Assembly: GCA_964058845.1 (NCBI GenBank)
Contig: CAXKVR010000051.1
Location: 124,001 to 188,000 of the forward strand
Reading direction: 5' to 3'
Length of the DNA: 64,000 nt
DNA from: Carex sylvatica
Lineage: Eukaryota > Streptophyta > Magnoliopsida > Poales > Cyperaceae
In this document: positions 24,285 to 43,459 of the stretch, piece by piece
Layout of the letters: each line of letters begins with the position of its first letter
Numbering within the stretch: position 1 is the first letter of the stretch
Notes under the pieces: model-generated
The model's input: only the letters and a program-made list of their open reading frames with translations
Database searches by the model: none
Told to the model about the DNA's origin: nothing
Translations under genes and position numbers: made by a program

Positions 24285-24706
24285 GAGATGGACTTGGGTG
24301 AGCCATAGCTCACCAAGCATTTGTACTCCACGCTCTATTTTCATTTTTAAAGTCCAAACCACCGATCCGAACCGTTAGATGTGATCTCTATATTCAAATG
24401 TGCTTGGAGACCAAATTTTATATTTTTGAATTTTTTTTACTATTTATTAAGTATTTTTTTAAAATTGTTGTTTTGCTGTGAACAATAAAAACAGTAAAAA
24501 TTTCTGGACCATCGGATCAGCACTTTTAAAAAATGCTTAATAAATAGTAAAGAAATTTCAAAAAATGTAAAATTTGGTCTCCAAGCACATTTCAATATGG
24601 AGAACAAGATGAACAGTTCGGATCGGTTGTTTGAATTTTCAAAATGACTAAAATGAGCCATGGCTCACCAACGCGAAATAAGCCATGGCTCATTTTAGCC
24701 CAACTC
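24285..24706. mobile_element. Palindromic Mutator-like foldback element, type E, with perfect 10-bp TSD
   Basis: The left end GAGATGGACTTGGG faces the complemented right end GAGTTGGGC, followed on both sides by TGAGCCATRGCTCA repeats. The duplication TTGATTTATA is perfect (24275-24284 and 24707-24716). The arms hold the shared module GATCCGAACCGTTAGATGTG through TGTGCTTGGAGACCAAATTT. Confidence 0.85.
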
Positions 24707-24716
24707 TTGATTTATA

Positions 24717-25356
24717 TTACATTTTATATAATTTATTTATTCAGTATTTTATGATAGATTAATTTATTAAAAATTATATAAATATTTTTAAGTGGTAATT
24801 TTTGACAAAATTGATTTTTACAATATATTATCATTTCATTTAATTAATAATTGATATCTTTTATAATAATGAGATCAGTTGTTTTTTATATTTTGCAATA
24901 TTAGGTTCATGATGTATTTTTTTTTATATATATTTGGATTAAATTAAAAATGCTATTAATTTATTCGCTAATTATAATTTCATTATCCATTATACTAACG
25001 TGTAAGGATAGAGTATGTGTATGAAAATGCCTCCACCGATCCCGTACTGTATTCATTGACACCCCTAAGTGTAGTAGCTTTCTAAATTTTTTTTAAAAGA
25101 AGGTGAAGGCCAAGTTCTTAAATTTTATATATGGTGACACAATTATATGAGTAGTAATTTCCTAATTAAATAATCACATTATTAATTAACATATACGAGT
25201 ATGCACGATACACGTGTAATGCAGTTCCCTAAATAATAACATTATTAATATGTAGGATTGGTTGTTATCATCAAATTTACTATTACAATTTTAGCGGCCA
25301 CTATCAAGTTTTCAAAAAAAAAAAAAATTATATGATTTTTTTATATACATAACCCT
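24717..25356. other. Gene-free A+T-rich region
   Basis: No supported gene or bounded element. Simple A/T-rich sequence with a poly-A run at about 25314-25327. Confidence 0.4.
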
Positions 25357-26640
25357 CGCTATTAAAGCATATTCCAATTTGTTTAATTTCTCTTTCTTCC
25401 TCCAAGTATTATTATTTTTATTTGAAAAAAGAGAATGGATTTATTTTATTGAACCAATGGAGCAAACACCGAAATTTATAAAAATTAACAAATTACAGAA
25501 TCTATCCCGTTTTGTAATGAAATTCAAAAAATGCTCTATCCAGTTAACCAATAACCGGAATAGGCCATTCTTTCCGGTCCTCCAATTCCCGGAATTTGAG
25601 AATTGAACCGGTTAATGGTTAACCAGAAAGAGGGAAATTTTCGGTTGTTGGTTAAATGATTTATGTGTCCGGTTAATGGTGCACCGGATTTGTGGATTTT
25701 GCTCTTTTTTTTTCTTTTTTTTATAAAAACAGAATTTTTTTATTTTTTTATTGAAATATTAGAAATATTGGATATATTTCTTTGAAAATAGATGGAATAC
25801 AATATAATTTGATTTATTAGAAAGATTGCAACAAATAATTCGGATCAATATTTTTCAGATCGGATTTTTCGAGGCTGTAAGAAAAATTAATATATTTCTT
25901 TATGTGTTATTGGAAAAAAAATAAAAATGGTTAGATTTTGAGTTATTGATCCCTGTTCAAAAGTCACTTCTAGGCAATCCAGAAAATATTATGATCCTTC
26001 TAAGACATTTAATTTATGAAAAGTTGTATCTATTTTGAGAATTCTTTTTGAAAAACAATCATTAAATAAATTATTTTTTTTATTTTTTTCAAAAATAGAT
26101 ACAACTTTATATAAATTAAATGTACTAGAAGGGTCACAATATTTTCTGAATTACTTAGAAGTGATTTTTGAACCGAGATCAATAACTCACAATTCAAGTA
26201 TTTTTTTTTCCAATAACACATTAATAAATATATTAATTTTTCTTACAGCCGCGAAAAATCCTGCTTGAAAAATATTAATCCGGGTTAATTGTTGCAGTAT
26301 TTTTAATAAATTAAATTATATTGTATTTCATTTATTTTCAAATAAATATATTCAACATTTATAATATTTCAATACATAAAATAATTTTTTTTAAAAATTT
26401 CTGTTTTTTTTAACCGGTTTTTTTTTTTTTTTTTTTGCAAATCTAAATTTTTTATTTTATTTTTTTGTATTGAAATATTAGAAATGTTGAATATATTTAT
26501 TTGAAAATAGATGAAATTTAAGATAATTTAATTTATTAGAAAGCATGCAACAAATAACCCGGATGAACATTTTTCAGGCCTGATTTTTCGCGGCCGTAAG
26601 AAAAATTAATATATCTAATTAACTTATAATTTATGTCATA
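25357..26640. repeat. Palindromic repeat J, copy 1 (incomplete)
   Basis: A left arm starting TTAAAGCATATTCCAATTTG is followed by CCGGTTAATGGTTAACC motifs and a palindrome centre near 26065, then a partial right arm. The whole block is repeated in direct orientation at 27145-28410 with few differences. Short ORFs here (for example 25379-25606 and 26035-26268) recur in the second copy only because the DNA is duplicated. Confidence 0.8.
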
Positions 26641-27144
26641 AAAAATAAACCCAAAAAAAAAAAATTTAAGTTGGTCCACTCCATGGAACAGTTTTGCGGA
26701 GAGACAGATGCAAACAACTCAATTTGATTATGATTAGTCGTGGTGCATCACTTTATGGAACACTATATATGAATACGCGGGTCCCAGTAGAAGTGATCTT
26801 ATTTATTTTGGTGAGATTAATCCTCAAGTAAAGAATTTAATTAAACTCGAGGAGAAAAAAAGAAGAAGCAACAATACGAGAAAGCTTGAAAAAAGAAAAA
26901 AAGAAAAAAGTGGTCTATGGACAAAACTCTAGATCCAGTTCGGCTGGTAAGATTTAATTTTGAGCTGCGTTAGGAGAGCTTGTACGTTAATAAAGCTTCA
27001 ATGGCTGAGAGATTTTTGAATTGTTTCTAAGAAAGAAAAAGTTTCTTGCTTTTAGTTATTTTTTAAATTTTTTTTTTTTTTTTTTTTCTGATGAAAGTTT
27101 GTTCATCAACGGATTGTTTCGGTTGTAATAAAGGCATGAGAGTG
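26641..27144. other. Spacer between the two J repeats
   Basis: About 500 bases separate the direct copies. I see no gene; it ends in a poly-T tract at about 27064-27087. Confidence 0.4.
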
Positions 27145-29170
27145 ATGCTTAAAGCATATTCCAATTTGTTTAATTTCTCTTTCTTCCTCCAAGTATTATT
27201 ATTTTTATTTGAAAAAAGAGAATGGATTTATTTTATTGAACCAATGGAGCAAACACCGAAATTTATAAAAATTAACAAATTAAAGAATCGACCCCGTTTT
27301 GTAATGAAATTCGAAAACTGCTCTATCCAGTTAACCAATAATCGGAATAGGCCATTCTTTCCAGTCCTCCAATTCCCGGAATTTGAGAATTGGACCGGTT
27401 AATGGTTAACCGGAAAGAAGAGAATTTTCGATTGTTGGTTAAATGATTTATGTGTCCGGTTAATGGTGCACCGGATTTGTGGATTTTGCTCTTTTTTATT
27501 TTTTTTATAAAAACGAAATTTTTTTTATTTTTTTTATTGAAATATTAGAAATATTGGATATATTTCTTTGAAAATAAATGGAATACAATATAATTTGATT
27601 TATTAGAAAGACTTCAACAAATAATTCGGATCAATATTTTTCAGATCGGATTTTTCAAGGCTGTAAGAAAAATTAATATATTTCTTTATGTGTCATTGGG
27701 AAAAAAATAAAAATGCTTAGATTTTGAGTTATTGATCCCTGTTCAAAAGTCACTTCTAGATAATCCAGAAAATATTGTGATCCTTCTAAGACATTTAATT
27801 TATGAAAAGTTGTATCTATTTTGAGAATTCTTTTTGAAAAACAATCATTAAATAAATTAAATTTTTTATTTTTTTCAAAAATAGATACAACTTTATATAA
27901 ATTAAATGTACTAGAAGGATCACAATATTTTCTGAATTACTTAGAAGTGATTTTTGAACCGAGATCAATAACTCACAATTCAAGCATTTTTTTTTCTAAT
28001 AACACATAAATAAATATATTAATTTTTCTTACAGCCGCGAAAAATCCGGCCTGAAAAATATTAATCCGGGTTAATTGTTGCAGTATTTCTAATAAATTAA
28101 ATTATATTGTATTTCATTTATTTTCAAATAAATATATTCAGCATTTATAATATTTCAATACATAAAATAAAAAATTTAAAAAATTTCTGTTTTTTTTAAC
28201 CGGTTTTGTTTTTTTTTTTTTTTTTTTGCAAATCTAAATTTTTTTTTTGTATTGAAATATTAGAAATGTTGAATATATTTATTTGAAAATAGATGAAATT
28301 TAAGATAATTTAATTTATTAGAAAGCATGCAACAAATAACTCGGATTAATATTTTTCAGGCCTGATTTTTCGTGGCTGTAAGAAAAATTAATATATTTAT
28401 TTATGTGTTATTAAAAAAAATAAAAATGCTTGGATTGTGAGTTATTGATCCCGGTTCAAAAGTCACTTCTAGGTAATTCATAAAATATTGTGATCCTTCT
28501 AGTACATTTAATTTATAAAAAGTTGTACTTATTTTTGGAAAAAATAAAAATTTTAATTTATTTAATGATTATTTTTCAAAAAGAATTCTCAAAATAGATA
28601 CAACTTTTCATAAATTAAATGTCCTAGAAGGATCACAATATTTTCTAGATTGCCTAGAAGTGACTTTTGAATTGGGATCAATAACTCAGAATCTAAGAAT
28701 TTTTTTTTCCCAATAACACATAAAGAAATATATTAATTTTTCTTACATTCGCGAAAAATCCGATCTGAAAAATATTGATCCGGGTTATTTGTTGCAGTCT
28801 TTCTAATAAATCAAATTATATTGTATTCCATCTATTTTCAAAGAAATATATCCAACATTTCTAATATTTCAATACAAAAAATAAAAAGAAGAATTTTTTT
28901 TTCAGTTTTAAAAAAAAGAAGAGCAAAATTCACAAATCCGGTGCACCATTAACTGGACACATAAACCATTTAACCAACAACCGGAAATTCTCCTTTTTCC
29001 GGTTAACCATTAACCGGTCTAATTCTCAAATTTCGGAAATTGGAGGACCGAAAAGAATGGCCTATTCCGGTTATTGGTTAACCGGATAGGGCAGATTTCG
29101 AATTTCATTACAAAATGGGGTAGATTCCGTAATTTGTTTTTTTTTTTTGAGCATTTATAAAAATTTCGGG
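27145..29170. repeat. Palindromic repeat J, copy 2 (larger, two hairpin centres)
   Basis: This copy contains a left arm (27145-27855), a partial right arm (to about 28200), a partial left arm (about 28230-28550) and then a full right arm ending near 29170. There are two hairpin centres, at about 27860 and 28555. The outer arms match over roughly 600 bp, from AAATTTATAAAAATT near 27258 to its complement near 29165. Motifs CCGGTTAACC and AGTTATTGATCCC recur. Its mechanism and superfamily are not evident. Confidence 0.75.
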
Positions 29171-30522
29171 AGCAAACACCGGCAGGGACACTTTAATTTG
29201 TGTAGATAATTTAGTTTACTTGGACCAAATGCTAAGAATTCCTAGTTCTTTCACTCCAGCAAAGTATAAAAGTTCGTAAACTTTCCTGGTTTAATTTACA
29301 TTGTTAATTTGAAATTTTTTATTTTAATACTTTCGGATGTGATCAGAGGCAGATGCATAATTTTATTTTAATACTTTCCTGATTTACATTGTTAATTTTT
29401 CTATACAAATTATTTTATTTTAAAATTTTACCTTGTTGTTTAAATTCTCTTTATGGAGTCTAAAAAAGAATATGAATTAATTAAACCTTCAATCACTAAT
29501 TCTGTCCCACACTTCCTCCACCTCCTTAAAATCAGCTCCTACAAAAAAAAAACTACAAGGATTTTGAAAAAATTTAATAATGTATATGCACCATTTTTTT
29601 TTAACTTATTTACAGTCTTGAGTTAGTTTATTAAAAAAAAAAATACAGAATTAATATCAACTCCTAGCTTGCTGCTCAAATAAACTGTTTCAAAAGAAGC
29701 GCACCGCAAATGGACAATTATATCAATTTTAATTTTGCCTCGATATATATATTTTCTCTGCAAAAAGCTGATTTTTCTTTAATAAGGACAAACATGCTAT
29801 TTTCAGTCGCCTTTTGTATGGCAAATAAAACGTAAGTACTACACGGTATTTTATCTGCGGGAGCCGAACAAATTAAACGGACTGGCTATATGTTTTCACT
29901 GAGATAAGGCCAGTAATGGTACCATAATTAAATTCATAAAAAAATGGACATCATTGAAATATTTTATGATTCATAATATATTTTACTAAGCTCATGTCCG
30001 ACTTGCCCGTCAAAAACTGATGGCCCATGTACCCGGCCTGCTAATGGGCCTTTCCTCCAAACCCATGCCTGCCCATGGGCCTACCTGGCCCACCCATACC
30101 CATTGGTCCATCCATATTTGACCACATCAAATAAACTGTACAATAAACAAAATAATTCATAATGTGATTTTTCTAATGGAAAAATAATAATATAATTCAT
30201 AGTTTAATAACAAACAATAATGTAATTTTGCTAATGGAGAAACAAAATAATTTATAGTTTAATAACAAATAAAGGCAGCTAGTCTGCTTATCTTTTTAAC
30301 ATAAAGGCACATGGACTGCCTGTGAGCTTCGACATAAGCTCTGATCCGGCCTGGCCTGTCTCTAAGCCCGCCCTTACTCGACCCATCACAGTGTCGGATC
30401 GACTGGAAGTATGGAACACATGTTTAATTAATTAAAGGATTGAAAAATAACTAAATACAGTTATTTGGTCAACAGCAGCGTATTACAGTCTCATTAACGG
30501 CACTGACACTGCCATACCTTTC
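29171..30522. other. Upstream region of the peroxidase gene, with a GGCCCA-rich patch
   Basis: Mostly A+T-rich. A GC-rich patch at about 30000-30120 and 30330-30400 repeats GGCCCATG and GGCCTG motifs in both orientations. It resembles the motif-dense bodies of the hAT-like elements elsewhere in the window, but I could not find termini or a duplication. It lies within about 130-500 bases of the peroxidase TATA box. Confidence 0.4.
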
Positions 30523-30529
30523 TATAAAA
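30523..30529 (+). promoter_or_regulatory. TATA box of the peroxidase gene
   Basis: TATAAAA within TTTCTATAAAAGGG lies 86 bases upstream of the ATG. That leaves a short leader, typical of plant peroxidase genes. Confidence 0.75.
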
Positions 30530-30614
30530 GGGAAAGAGACGAGAAAACTATCCCAACTTGTATTCTCTTTCTTTTGTCAGTTTGAACTTCAACTTAATAA
30601 TCTTGTGTTTCAAA

Positions 30615-36540
<5,926 letters not shown>

Positions 36541-38093
36541 TTTGTCTGTTGAAAAGTTGAGCTTTACCTGTATAATATATTATTATAGTAGCTTCTATAT
36601 ATATTGTGTGCATGGCAAGAATAAAAATGTATATTTCGTTATTTTTAATAGACTAAATAAAAATTGTATGTATTTTCAAAGAATTGGTTGAAGTGTACTG
36701 TAATTTATGAAAACAGGATCATATTGGACACATTAATCACCGCTATATAATTCTGTTTATATTATGTATTATATGCTTTAAAAAGTAACTGTTTATATTA
36801 CACAGTGAAATTAATTTCAATGTTTCACATCTCAAAAGCGGGGAAAATTTCCAGTATTTCTGCAGAGATATTATCGTAGGTCGTAGCATGTTAAAACCTC
36901 ATATAAATTTGGGGAAAATAAAGTTAGCCTTATATGTATATTCTGAAAAGGGGAATTTTGCAGTCCTTTTGATACAATTAACATCATATGTTTGGTTTGA
37001 CCATTTTCTCCATTGGGCCAGTCAATTGTTTTATTTATAGTTTTGGATCAGATAATTCTGTAAATACCCGGCCATGGTACCGGTCCTTACAAATACTAAG
37101 CTATTTGCTTGTTATCTAGGTTGGAACCAGATAAAAAAGTATTTAAAAAATAATTTTCCATTAATAAAATGTCATGCTCATATCAGTTTTTTACTCGGTT
37201 GCAATTTATATCCACAAAATGGAACTGTAGTCGTACAAATTAACGGTCAACGACTGCAATTTTGGATGTTGCACTTAATTCTATCTGAATTGATTAGACA
37301 TAAGTAAACCAACTTGTTACAGTTATTGTATGATTTATAAATATGATGCCATCTCTCCTCAGATTTATGTGTTGGAATATAATATTTTAGAGAAACGTTC
37401 TGACTCCTGGGACATCCCTCCATTCTCCAATCTGCCCGAATTCGTATCCTCTGAGTTAATAGACAAAAAAAAAAAAAAAAAGTATCCTCTGAGTTAACTT
37501 AAATTTTGAGTTAAAATCTGGACTGTCCAGCATAAATGCACACTAATATTAAAGGATCCCGTGCGTTACATGCGTGGTTCAAATAATGCGAAGGAAGCGG
37601 ATTCTTCCTTTTGGTACTTCAAAAGTAAGTGAAAATTACGACCAAAAACTGTCAAGTCCAGAATGTTGCTCTTATTTGGACTATTGGGTACTTTAAATTA
37701 TGAATAAATGGCCAGGTTGCTCTTATTTCGACTCGCTCGCTCTATTAAACCCTTGTTTGTGTGCCTCTCTCGTGCGACTACCCCTAGATTCCCCTTTTCT
37801 CTCTCTCTCTCTCTCTTGTGTCATCACTCACGAGGAACAAAGGAGCTTGGCGCAACGAGGAAGATGTAGCGACCCATGTTGGTGTTTCTGTTATAGTTGT
37901 GCTTGATGTGTCTGATTTCTTGATCTTTGGTACCTTAACTATGTTGTCTTTGTTGATTGTTTGATTAAAGTCTTGCCTGCTGAATGAGCTCTGTTAAAAT
38001 TTAAAATCTATAGCTTGGCCAAAAGTTGAAATTTTAGAAAGATGAATTTATAATATGCATATGCATATATAAAGGTTTCAGGCCTATTTGTTA
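36541..38093. other. Peroxidase 3' flank and spacer before its duplicated copy
   Basis: Positions to about 37070 have counterparts in the duplicated block (38266-38800). The rest is unique. Two short GTATCCTCTGAGTTAA repeats (37445-37497) resemble sequence at 34429-34465 in intron 3. CT-rich sequence with a small ORF at 37700-37906 shows no domain. Confidence 0.45.
36620..36625 (+). terminator. Candidate poly(A) signal of the peroxidase gene
   Basis: AATAAA 80 bases after the stop codon. Plant signals are loose, so this is only a plausible site. Confidence 0.45.
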
Positions 38094-38265
38094 ACTGAAG
38101 TAGCACAAGGGGCTTTTCACGTCAGATGCAGCAGTACTCAAATGCAAGAGCGGCAATTTGGTCGACAAGCTAGCTACTCGACATCGGACACTTTTTTCAA
38201 TTCTTTCAAGAACTTCATAAAGAGAATGGTTGCGATTCAGATTCTCACCTAAATGGTTGGCATGA
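38094..38265 (+). pseudogene. Truncated class III peroxidase pseudogene (3' part of exon 4)
   Basis: This segment matches the peroxidase exon 4 from about 36345 (LKQHKGLFTSDA region) to near its end. It carries an in-frame stop where the parent has CAG (TAG at 38100-38102), at least one frame-shifting deletion, and a lost 3' coding end. The flank also matches the parent's 3' UTR and beyond, up to about 38800. So this is a DNA-level tandem duplication of the gene's end, not a processed copy. No 5' exons are present. Confidence 0.85.
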
Positions 38266-38800
38266 TTTGTCTATGGAAAAGTTCAGCAATTTACCTGTAT
38301 AATACACGATTCTCGTAGCTTACGATGCATGGTAAAAAAAATAAAATGAAAATTTCCTTAATTTTTTCTAGACGAAATTAAAATTGCATCTCACAAAGAA
38401 CGAGTAAAAGTATGCATGTATGAGATTGTTTGAAAGTTTAATGTTATAAGAACTGGATAGGGTTAGACAGTTTGTTAATCATATGTAAATATGTATATTA
38501 TGTATCATGATTTAAAAAATAATTAACTATTTATATCACATAGTGAAATTTCAATGTTTTCAGACCTCATTACGGGCAAAATAATATTTCTGCAGAGATG
38601 TTATCTTAGATCGTGGCATGTTAAACGCTCGTATAAATTTGAGGAAAGAAAATTTTAGCTTAGAGCTTCTGAAAGGGCAATTTAGGCTTATTATAGCTTC
38701 TGAAAGGGCCCAAGGGGTCATGTCATTATCTTCATTGGGCCGCTGAATTTGTTCTATTTACAGCTTTTGAAAGGCCTGTACTTTTTATACATCTACCTGA
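38266..38800. repeat. Duplicated 3' flank of the peroxidase gene
   Basis: Blocks such as TTTCTGCAGAGATGTTATC and ATGTTAAACGCTCGTATAAA match 36857-36906. CATTGGGCC near 38733 matches about 37011. With the pseudogene it makes a diverged duplicate of roughly 36345-37070, offset about 1.75 kb. Confidence 0.75.
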
Positions 38801-40741
38801 GCTTTTTCTAGCTAGGCCACAAAGCATTGTTTATTATCTAGATTTTACCTGAGATTTTTCTATTCGCTCCCTATTTTTTTTTTCTTCTTAATATGCAATA
38901 TATAAATACTTAATATGCCAAGTATAAATAATTCAAATCTTAAGTAATAGACTTAATTAGAGGCTTAAGTATAAAACTTAAAAGTATATAGATATAAATA
39001 TTTTATATATTTCATATAAATACTTAATATGTTACGTATAAATATTTGATATTTCTCTGGATATGGTGAAAAATTTAAACCAATTAATTTGTCAATATTT
39101 TTCACTAGCTAGTCATAGAACATTTTATCTGAGTGAAGATTATTTTGATGCTTTGCTAAAAAATTTCATTACCTAAATTGTCATCATGCACACTTTTTTA
39201 TTATAGAGGAATAAGCATAGGTTAATATATTTTTGAATTTAATATGAATATTTGTACATATATCAATAAGTACATTAAATTTAGTTACATATCCTTTGTG
39301 ACTTCAAAATGATTAATGAAATAACAACTAGATCATTTTTCTTTGTAAAAAAAAAATCTTAAAAATCAGATTTAATTTTTTTTCTTGATTGTTCAATTAA
39401 TATGATAACAATTAATTGCTTAACAATATCTTGTCCAATAAATTCTAAGCAGCCGCCTCCTCTTCTACTCCAACACATCTCTACTTTCAATTTACTTCTC
39501 TGTCACTCGTTCTAGGCTTCTCTTCCAACAAAACGTCTCCTCTCTCGTCTCTACCTTGAGAGGAGAGGAGAATAAGAGAGAGGGAAGAAACCGGAGCTGA
39601 TCGGAATCGAGAGTACGGTATCGTTAGAGTTCGGAGCGTTGAGTCTCTACGCTATCTCGATCGGAGTGCGGGTGAGTAGATCCGATCGTCGAAGGGCGGA
39701 GACGGTAAAAAAAATAGATCCAGTCGTAAAGAGCGATAGAAAAAAATAATAGAGTAATTATAAGTATATATCAGTGAAATTAGAGTTATTTAGATTAGTT
39801 TGAAGAATTTTGTGAAAATAAAAGAGTGGATTTAAGTTTAGAGTCATTTGACTCGTTGTAATTTTTTTTTTTTTATTAATAAAATTATTAGTTAGCATTT
39901 AAAGTCACTGACCTTCAAAATAAAAAAATCTCGTCCAATTATCGGATTTTTCTAATTCGACCTGGTAACCTCTAAACATAATTCATCAAAAGCATGGTCG
40001 GGCCTTTTCATTTCATGAATTAGTGAATCTAGATTGTTCTTTTAATCTGGCACAAATCTTAAAGAAAGGTCCAACAATCTAAATAGCTATCATATTGAAT
40101 TTGATCTAGATAGGAATAAAATTAAAATCGTAAAATAGTGATCTCCATTTCACGGTACCGCAGAGGATACTTGTTCTCATTTCATTGTAGGACGCTGACC
40201 ATGTAATATTTAATAATTAATATAGAGAAATAGTAATCAACTCATTCGAGACAACCATATGTAATTTTGAGCTGCATTTATTTTTCTTCTGTAGAAATTA
40301 TGAAAAATTAAATTCACACTTGTTTGACTTGGGAGCTTCATTCCATCTAGAAGGTCTTCTTGGAAAGCTACATTTCTGTGTTAACAAACATGCAGCACAT
40401 TTTTCGTTGCAATTGGATTGAAAACAATATTTCCATTTGAATTTGCCGATGGCTTAAAAAAAAGTTTATGTGAGATTAAATAAATTGAGAGATACTTGGT
40501 TCACAACTAAGCGACAAACGATCGAAAACTGGATAAGTGCGACTCCATCAAAGATCTATATTTCGATTTTTTTTAACTAAACTTGTGACCTTCCGTAGAA
40601 AAATAGGACTCATGTTTTTAATTCTTGTTTTCTTGATAATATGAAATTTATGTATTTTTTTAAAGGGATGGACTAACTATTTTTAGTTAATTTTTTTCGC
40701 TCATTTCTCAGTCAATAACTATCTGTAAGAGCCGCTCATTA
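38801..40741. other. Gene-free region with a GC-richer patch
   Basis: No supported gene. Positions 39440-39720 are CT-rich and then GA/CG-rich, unlike the A+T-rich surroundings. A poly-T follows at 39862-39874. It could be a retroelement leader or a captured 5' UTR, but no termini were found. Confidence 0.35.
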
Positions 40742-40749
40742 ACTGGACG

Positions 40750-41640
40750 TAGGGCTGCAAACGAAACGAACCGAATCGAATTGGGTCTAGTTCGAATTCG
40801 AATTCAAAATTATTTCGAACCGAACCCAGTTCGAAATTGAAATAGATTTCAAACCTAAAAGGCCAGTTTGAATTTGGTTCGATATAATTCGAACTAGTTC
40901 GATTTGATTCGAAATATGTTCGAAATTGAGAGCAATTCGAACTGGTTTAGCCAATTTTTTCAGAGTTGACTCGGTTGTGCGAAACAAATGCATAGTCATC
41001 TCGTGTTGGATGAGAAATCTCGATACTGAGCATCTACACTCTCTACTTTTTTATCCAAAGCTTTATTTCCTATTTCATAGATCTCAATTTTGATCTCGTC
41101 GGCCGACCTTTTCGTTATTGTTGTTCTCTCTTTCTTTAGACGAAACACCAAAGAAGACGAAGAGAAATAGTATACGGATTGCTTTGATATTGATGCATAC
41201 ACGAATTGTAGAAAAAGCGAGTTGTTTCTCCTCCGGGACGTGAGGTACAATTTAAAAAAGTAGACAGTCCAGATTAATCTTAACAGGACCAAACTCAATC
41301 AAATGCCTATTAATGCTTAGGGAGTATGCTTTGGGGTTCCCATCAAGGTTCAAATGGACTTTTTTTTAATCTGAGCTGCAAACTAAGCAAAGATCTCCCC
41401 ACACTTTGTTACTAAATACAAATTATTGTCAGCACTGGCTGCAAACGAATCGAACCAAAAACAATTCGCGAAGTCGTCGAATCAAACCTGCCTTGTTTCC
41501 AATTCGAAATTGAATTAATTTCGAATTGAACTGGTTTGAATTAATTTTGAACCGAATTACTTTCAAATCGAATTTTTTTCGAACTTTTTCGAATCAAACT
41601 CGAATCGAATCACGAATCTCGAATTTTTTGTGCACCTCTA
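40750..41640. mobile_element. hAT-like non-autonomous element rich in TTCGAA motifs
   Basis: Left end TAGGGCTGCAAACGAA and complemented right end TAGAGGTGCACAAAAAAT follow the common plant hAT terminus TAGGGGTGCAAA. The 8-bp flanks ACTGGACG (40742-40749) and ACTAGATG (41641-41648) agree at 6 of 8 positions, as expected of an old insertion. Subterminal regions are crowded with GAATTCGAA, TTCGAATTC and CGAACCGAA. Internal ORFs lack any domain. Confidence 0.75.
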
Positions 41641-42079
41641 ACTAGATGTCATTAATTACTTAAGATATTGCCTAATATTTGATAGATTTTACAACTGACG
41701 TATGCAAATATAGATATCTATGCACGTAAGTGTTAATATATAATATATAAAGTGTTAATACCTAAGATATCAAGTATTTCAAAAAAAACTGGACACATCA
41801 CACTCTCATTTTTTTGAGTGGCGAGCAGTAGAGAAGAAGAATGAAGTTTTAAGTCATGCTAAAATCTCCATTTTTTTTCTTTTTCTTTCTTTGATTTGAG
41901 ATTCACATAGATTTATTAGAAAAGATATATTGTTAGAGTTTTTAAAATAGAAACCGTTAGAGTTCGTTAGAAATGGAGTTAGAAGTCTCAGGAAAAAAAT
42001 CGAGGAATTGGGATTAGGGAAAAAATCTTTATTCTTTTTATAAGAGGACGATTGAAATGTCTCGTACATTTTATGTCTT

Positions 42080-42390
42080 ATATATTGTGCCTTATATTAT
42101 ATGTTTCTATTTTTAAAATCTAAACAATCAATCTGAACTATTTAACATGATATCTATATTAAAATGTGTTTGAATATCAAATTAAATACTTTTAAAAAAA
42201 AAAACTACTTTTCAAGATAAGTACGAAAATATTGTTTTTGGACCATTAAATAAATAGTGATTTTGTACCTATCTAAAAAAATAGTAAAAAGTTTCAAAAA
42301 AAAATATAAAATTTGGTTTCCAAGCACATTTTAATATGAATATCACGTTGAGTAGTTCATACAAACTATTTGAATTTTGAAACCGGAGAT
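42080..42390. mobile_element. Degenerate palindromic foldback element
   Basis: The left arm (AATCAATCTGAACTATTTAA, ATTAAAATGTGTTTG) and right arm (AAATTTGGTTTCCAAGCACA, TTTTAATATGAATATCACG) are diverged copies of the shared arm module in opposite orientation. A TTATTTT-rich centre lies near 42245. Ends are unclear. Confidence 0.6.
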
Positions 42391-43459
42391 ATAAAATATG
42401 AGTTACAATGAAACATGACAGGCGACATTTGAATGCTCCTTTATATATCAGTGTTGTAAAAAACGGTCTTAACGGCCATTTAATCATTAACGGCGGCCAA
42501 ACCGTTAAGGATACACTTAATGGATGCATGTTTCTATTTTTTAATTTATTAATTAGTCGTTTTATCGTTTAATCGTTTAATCATCTGTTTTTTCCCATTT
42601 ATTTCTTATTTCCATTTATTCCAATTTATTCCAGTTAATATTTATTTTCACATTGATTTTTTTTATATGATAGTGTGTGATAATAAGTTTTATAAATTAT
42701 GTATTGTAGTTTAGAACTGTCTAATTGTCCATGGCATTTTGTCCACAACAAAACTGTCATTTGACTTGCGCCAATCCTGTAAAATTACTAATTCAATGCT
42801 GTAACTTGTATAACAAATCTTACAAAAAATACACTAAGTTTCTAGCATTCAGCGAGACCACTTTGTGTACTTACAACTTGCACAACTTGTCAAACTAACT
42901 GTACTTGATGCGGGACCACTTGATGTACTTTTCTAACTTACAGTTAATGACAGTTTTAAAACCTTCTAGAATATTTTAAAAGTAAACCACTTATCAAACT
43001 TGCAGTTTTTTCAAAATAATCGCGAAAATTATACAAAATTAGTTTTTTGACATAAAAACTAAATTTTTTGAATCAAAATTAATTTTTTTTGATTCAAATT
43101 TTCTTTTTCAAAATTAAAATTAATTTTATTTTTTTGAAAAAAAATTCATAATTTTTTTTTTCATTGATTAATATTTATATATGCATCTATGTCCTATAAA
43201 TTAAAACTATACGTAGTGTAAAACATAAAGATGTAAACTATAGAACCTCAATACTATAAAATTTTCAAATGTAAATTATAAAACTAACAGATGCAAACTA
43301 TAAAATTGTAAATTTGAAACCTAAAACATTATAAAACTGAGATAAACACACCGCAAAATTCAATACTATAAATTAAAAAAATTAAACAGTAAAACTAACA
43401 GATGTAAACTATAAATCATCAATATATCAAATATTCACAACCACATTGTTAAACATTAG

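Noticed and set aside
22951..24661. Short ORFs within palindromes (also 56045-56427 and 42269-42529)
   Set aside because: They occur on both strands with near-identical peptides because the DNA is palindromic.
30558..30614. Upstream in-frame start for the peroxidase
   Set aside because: The upstream codon is TTG and would mask the signal peptide; the ATG at 30615 fits the family and the TATA position.
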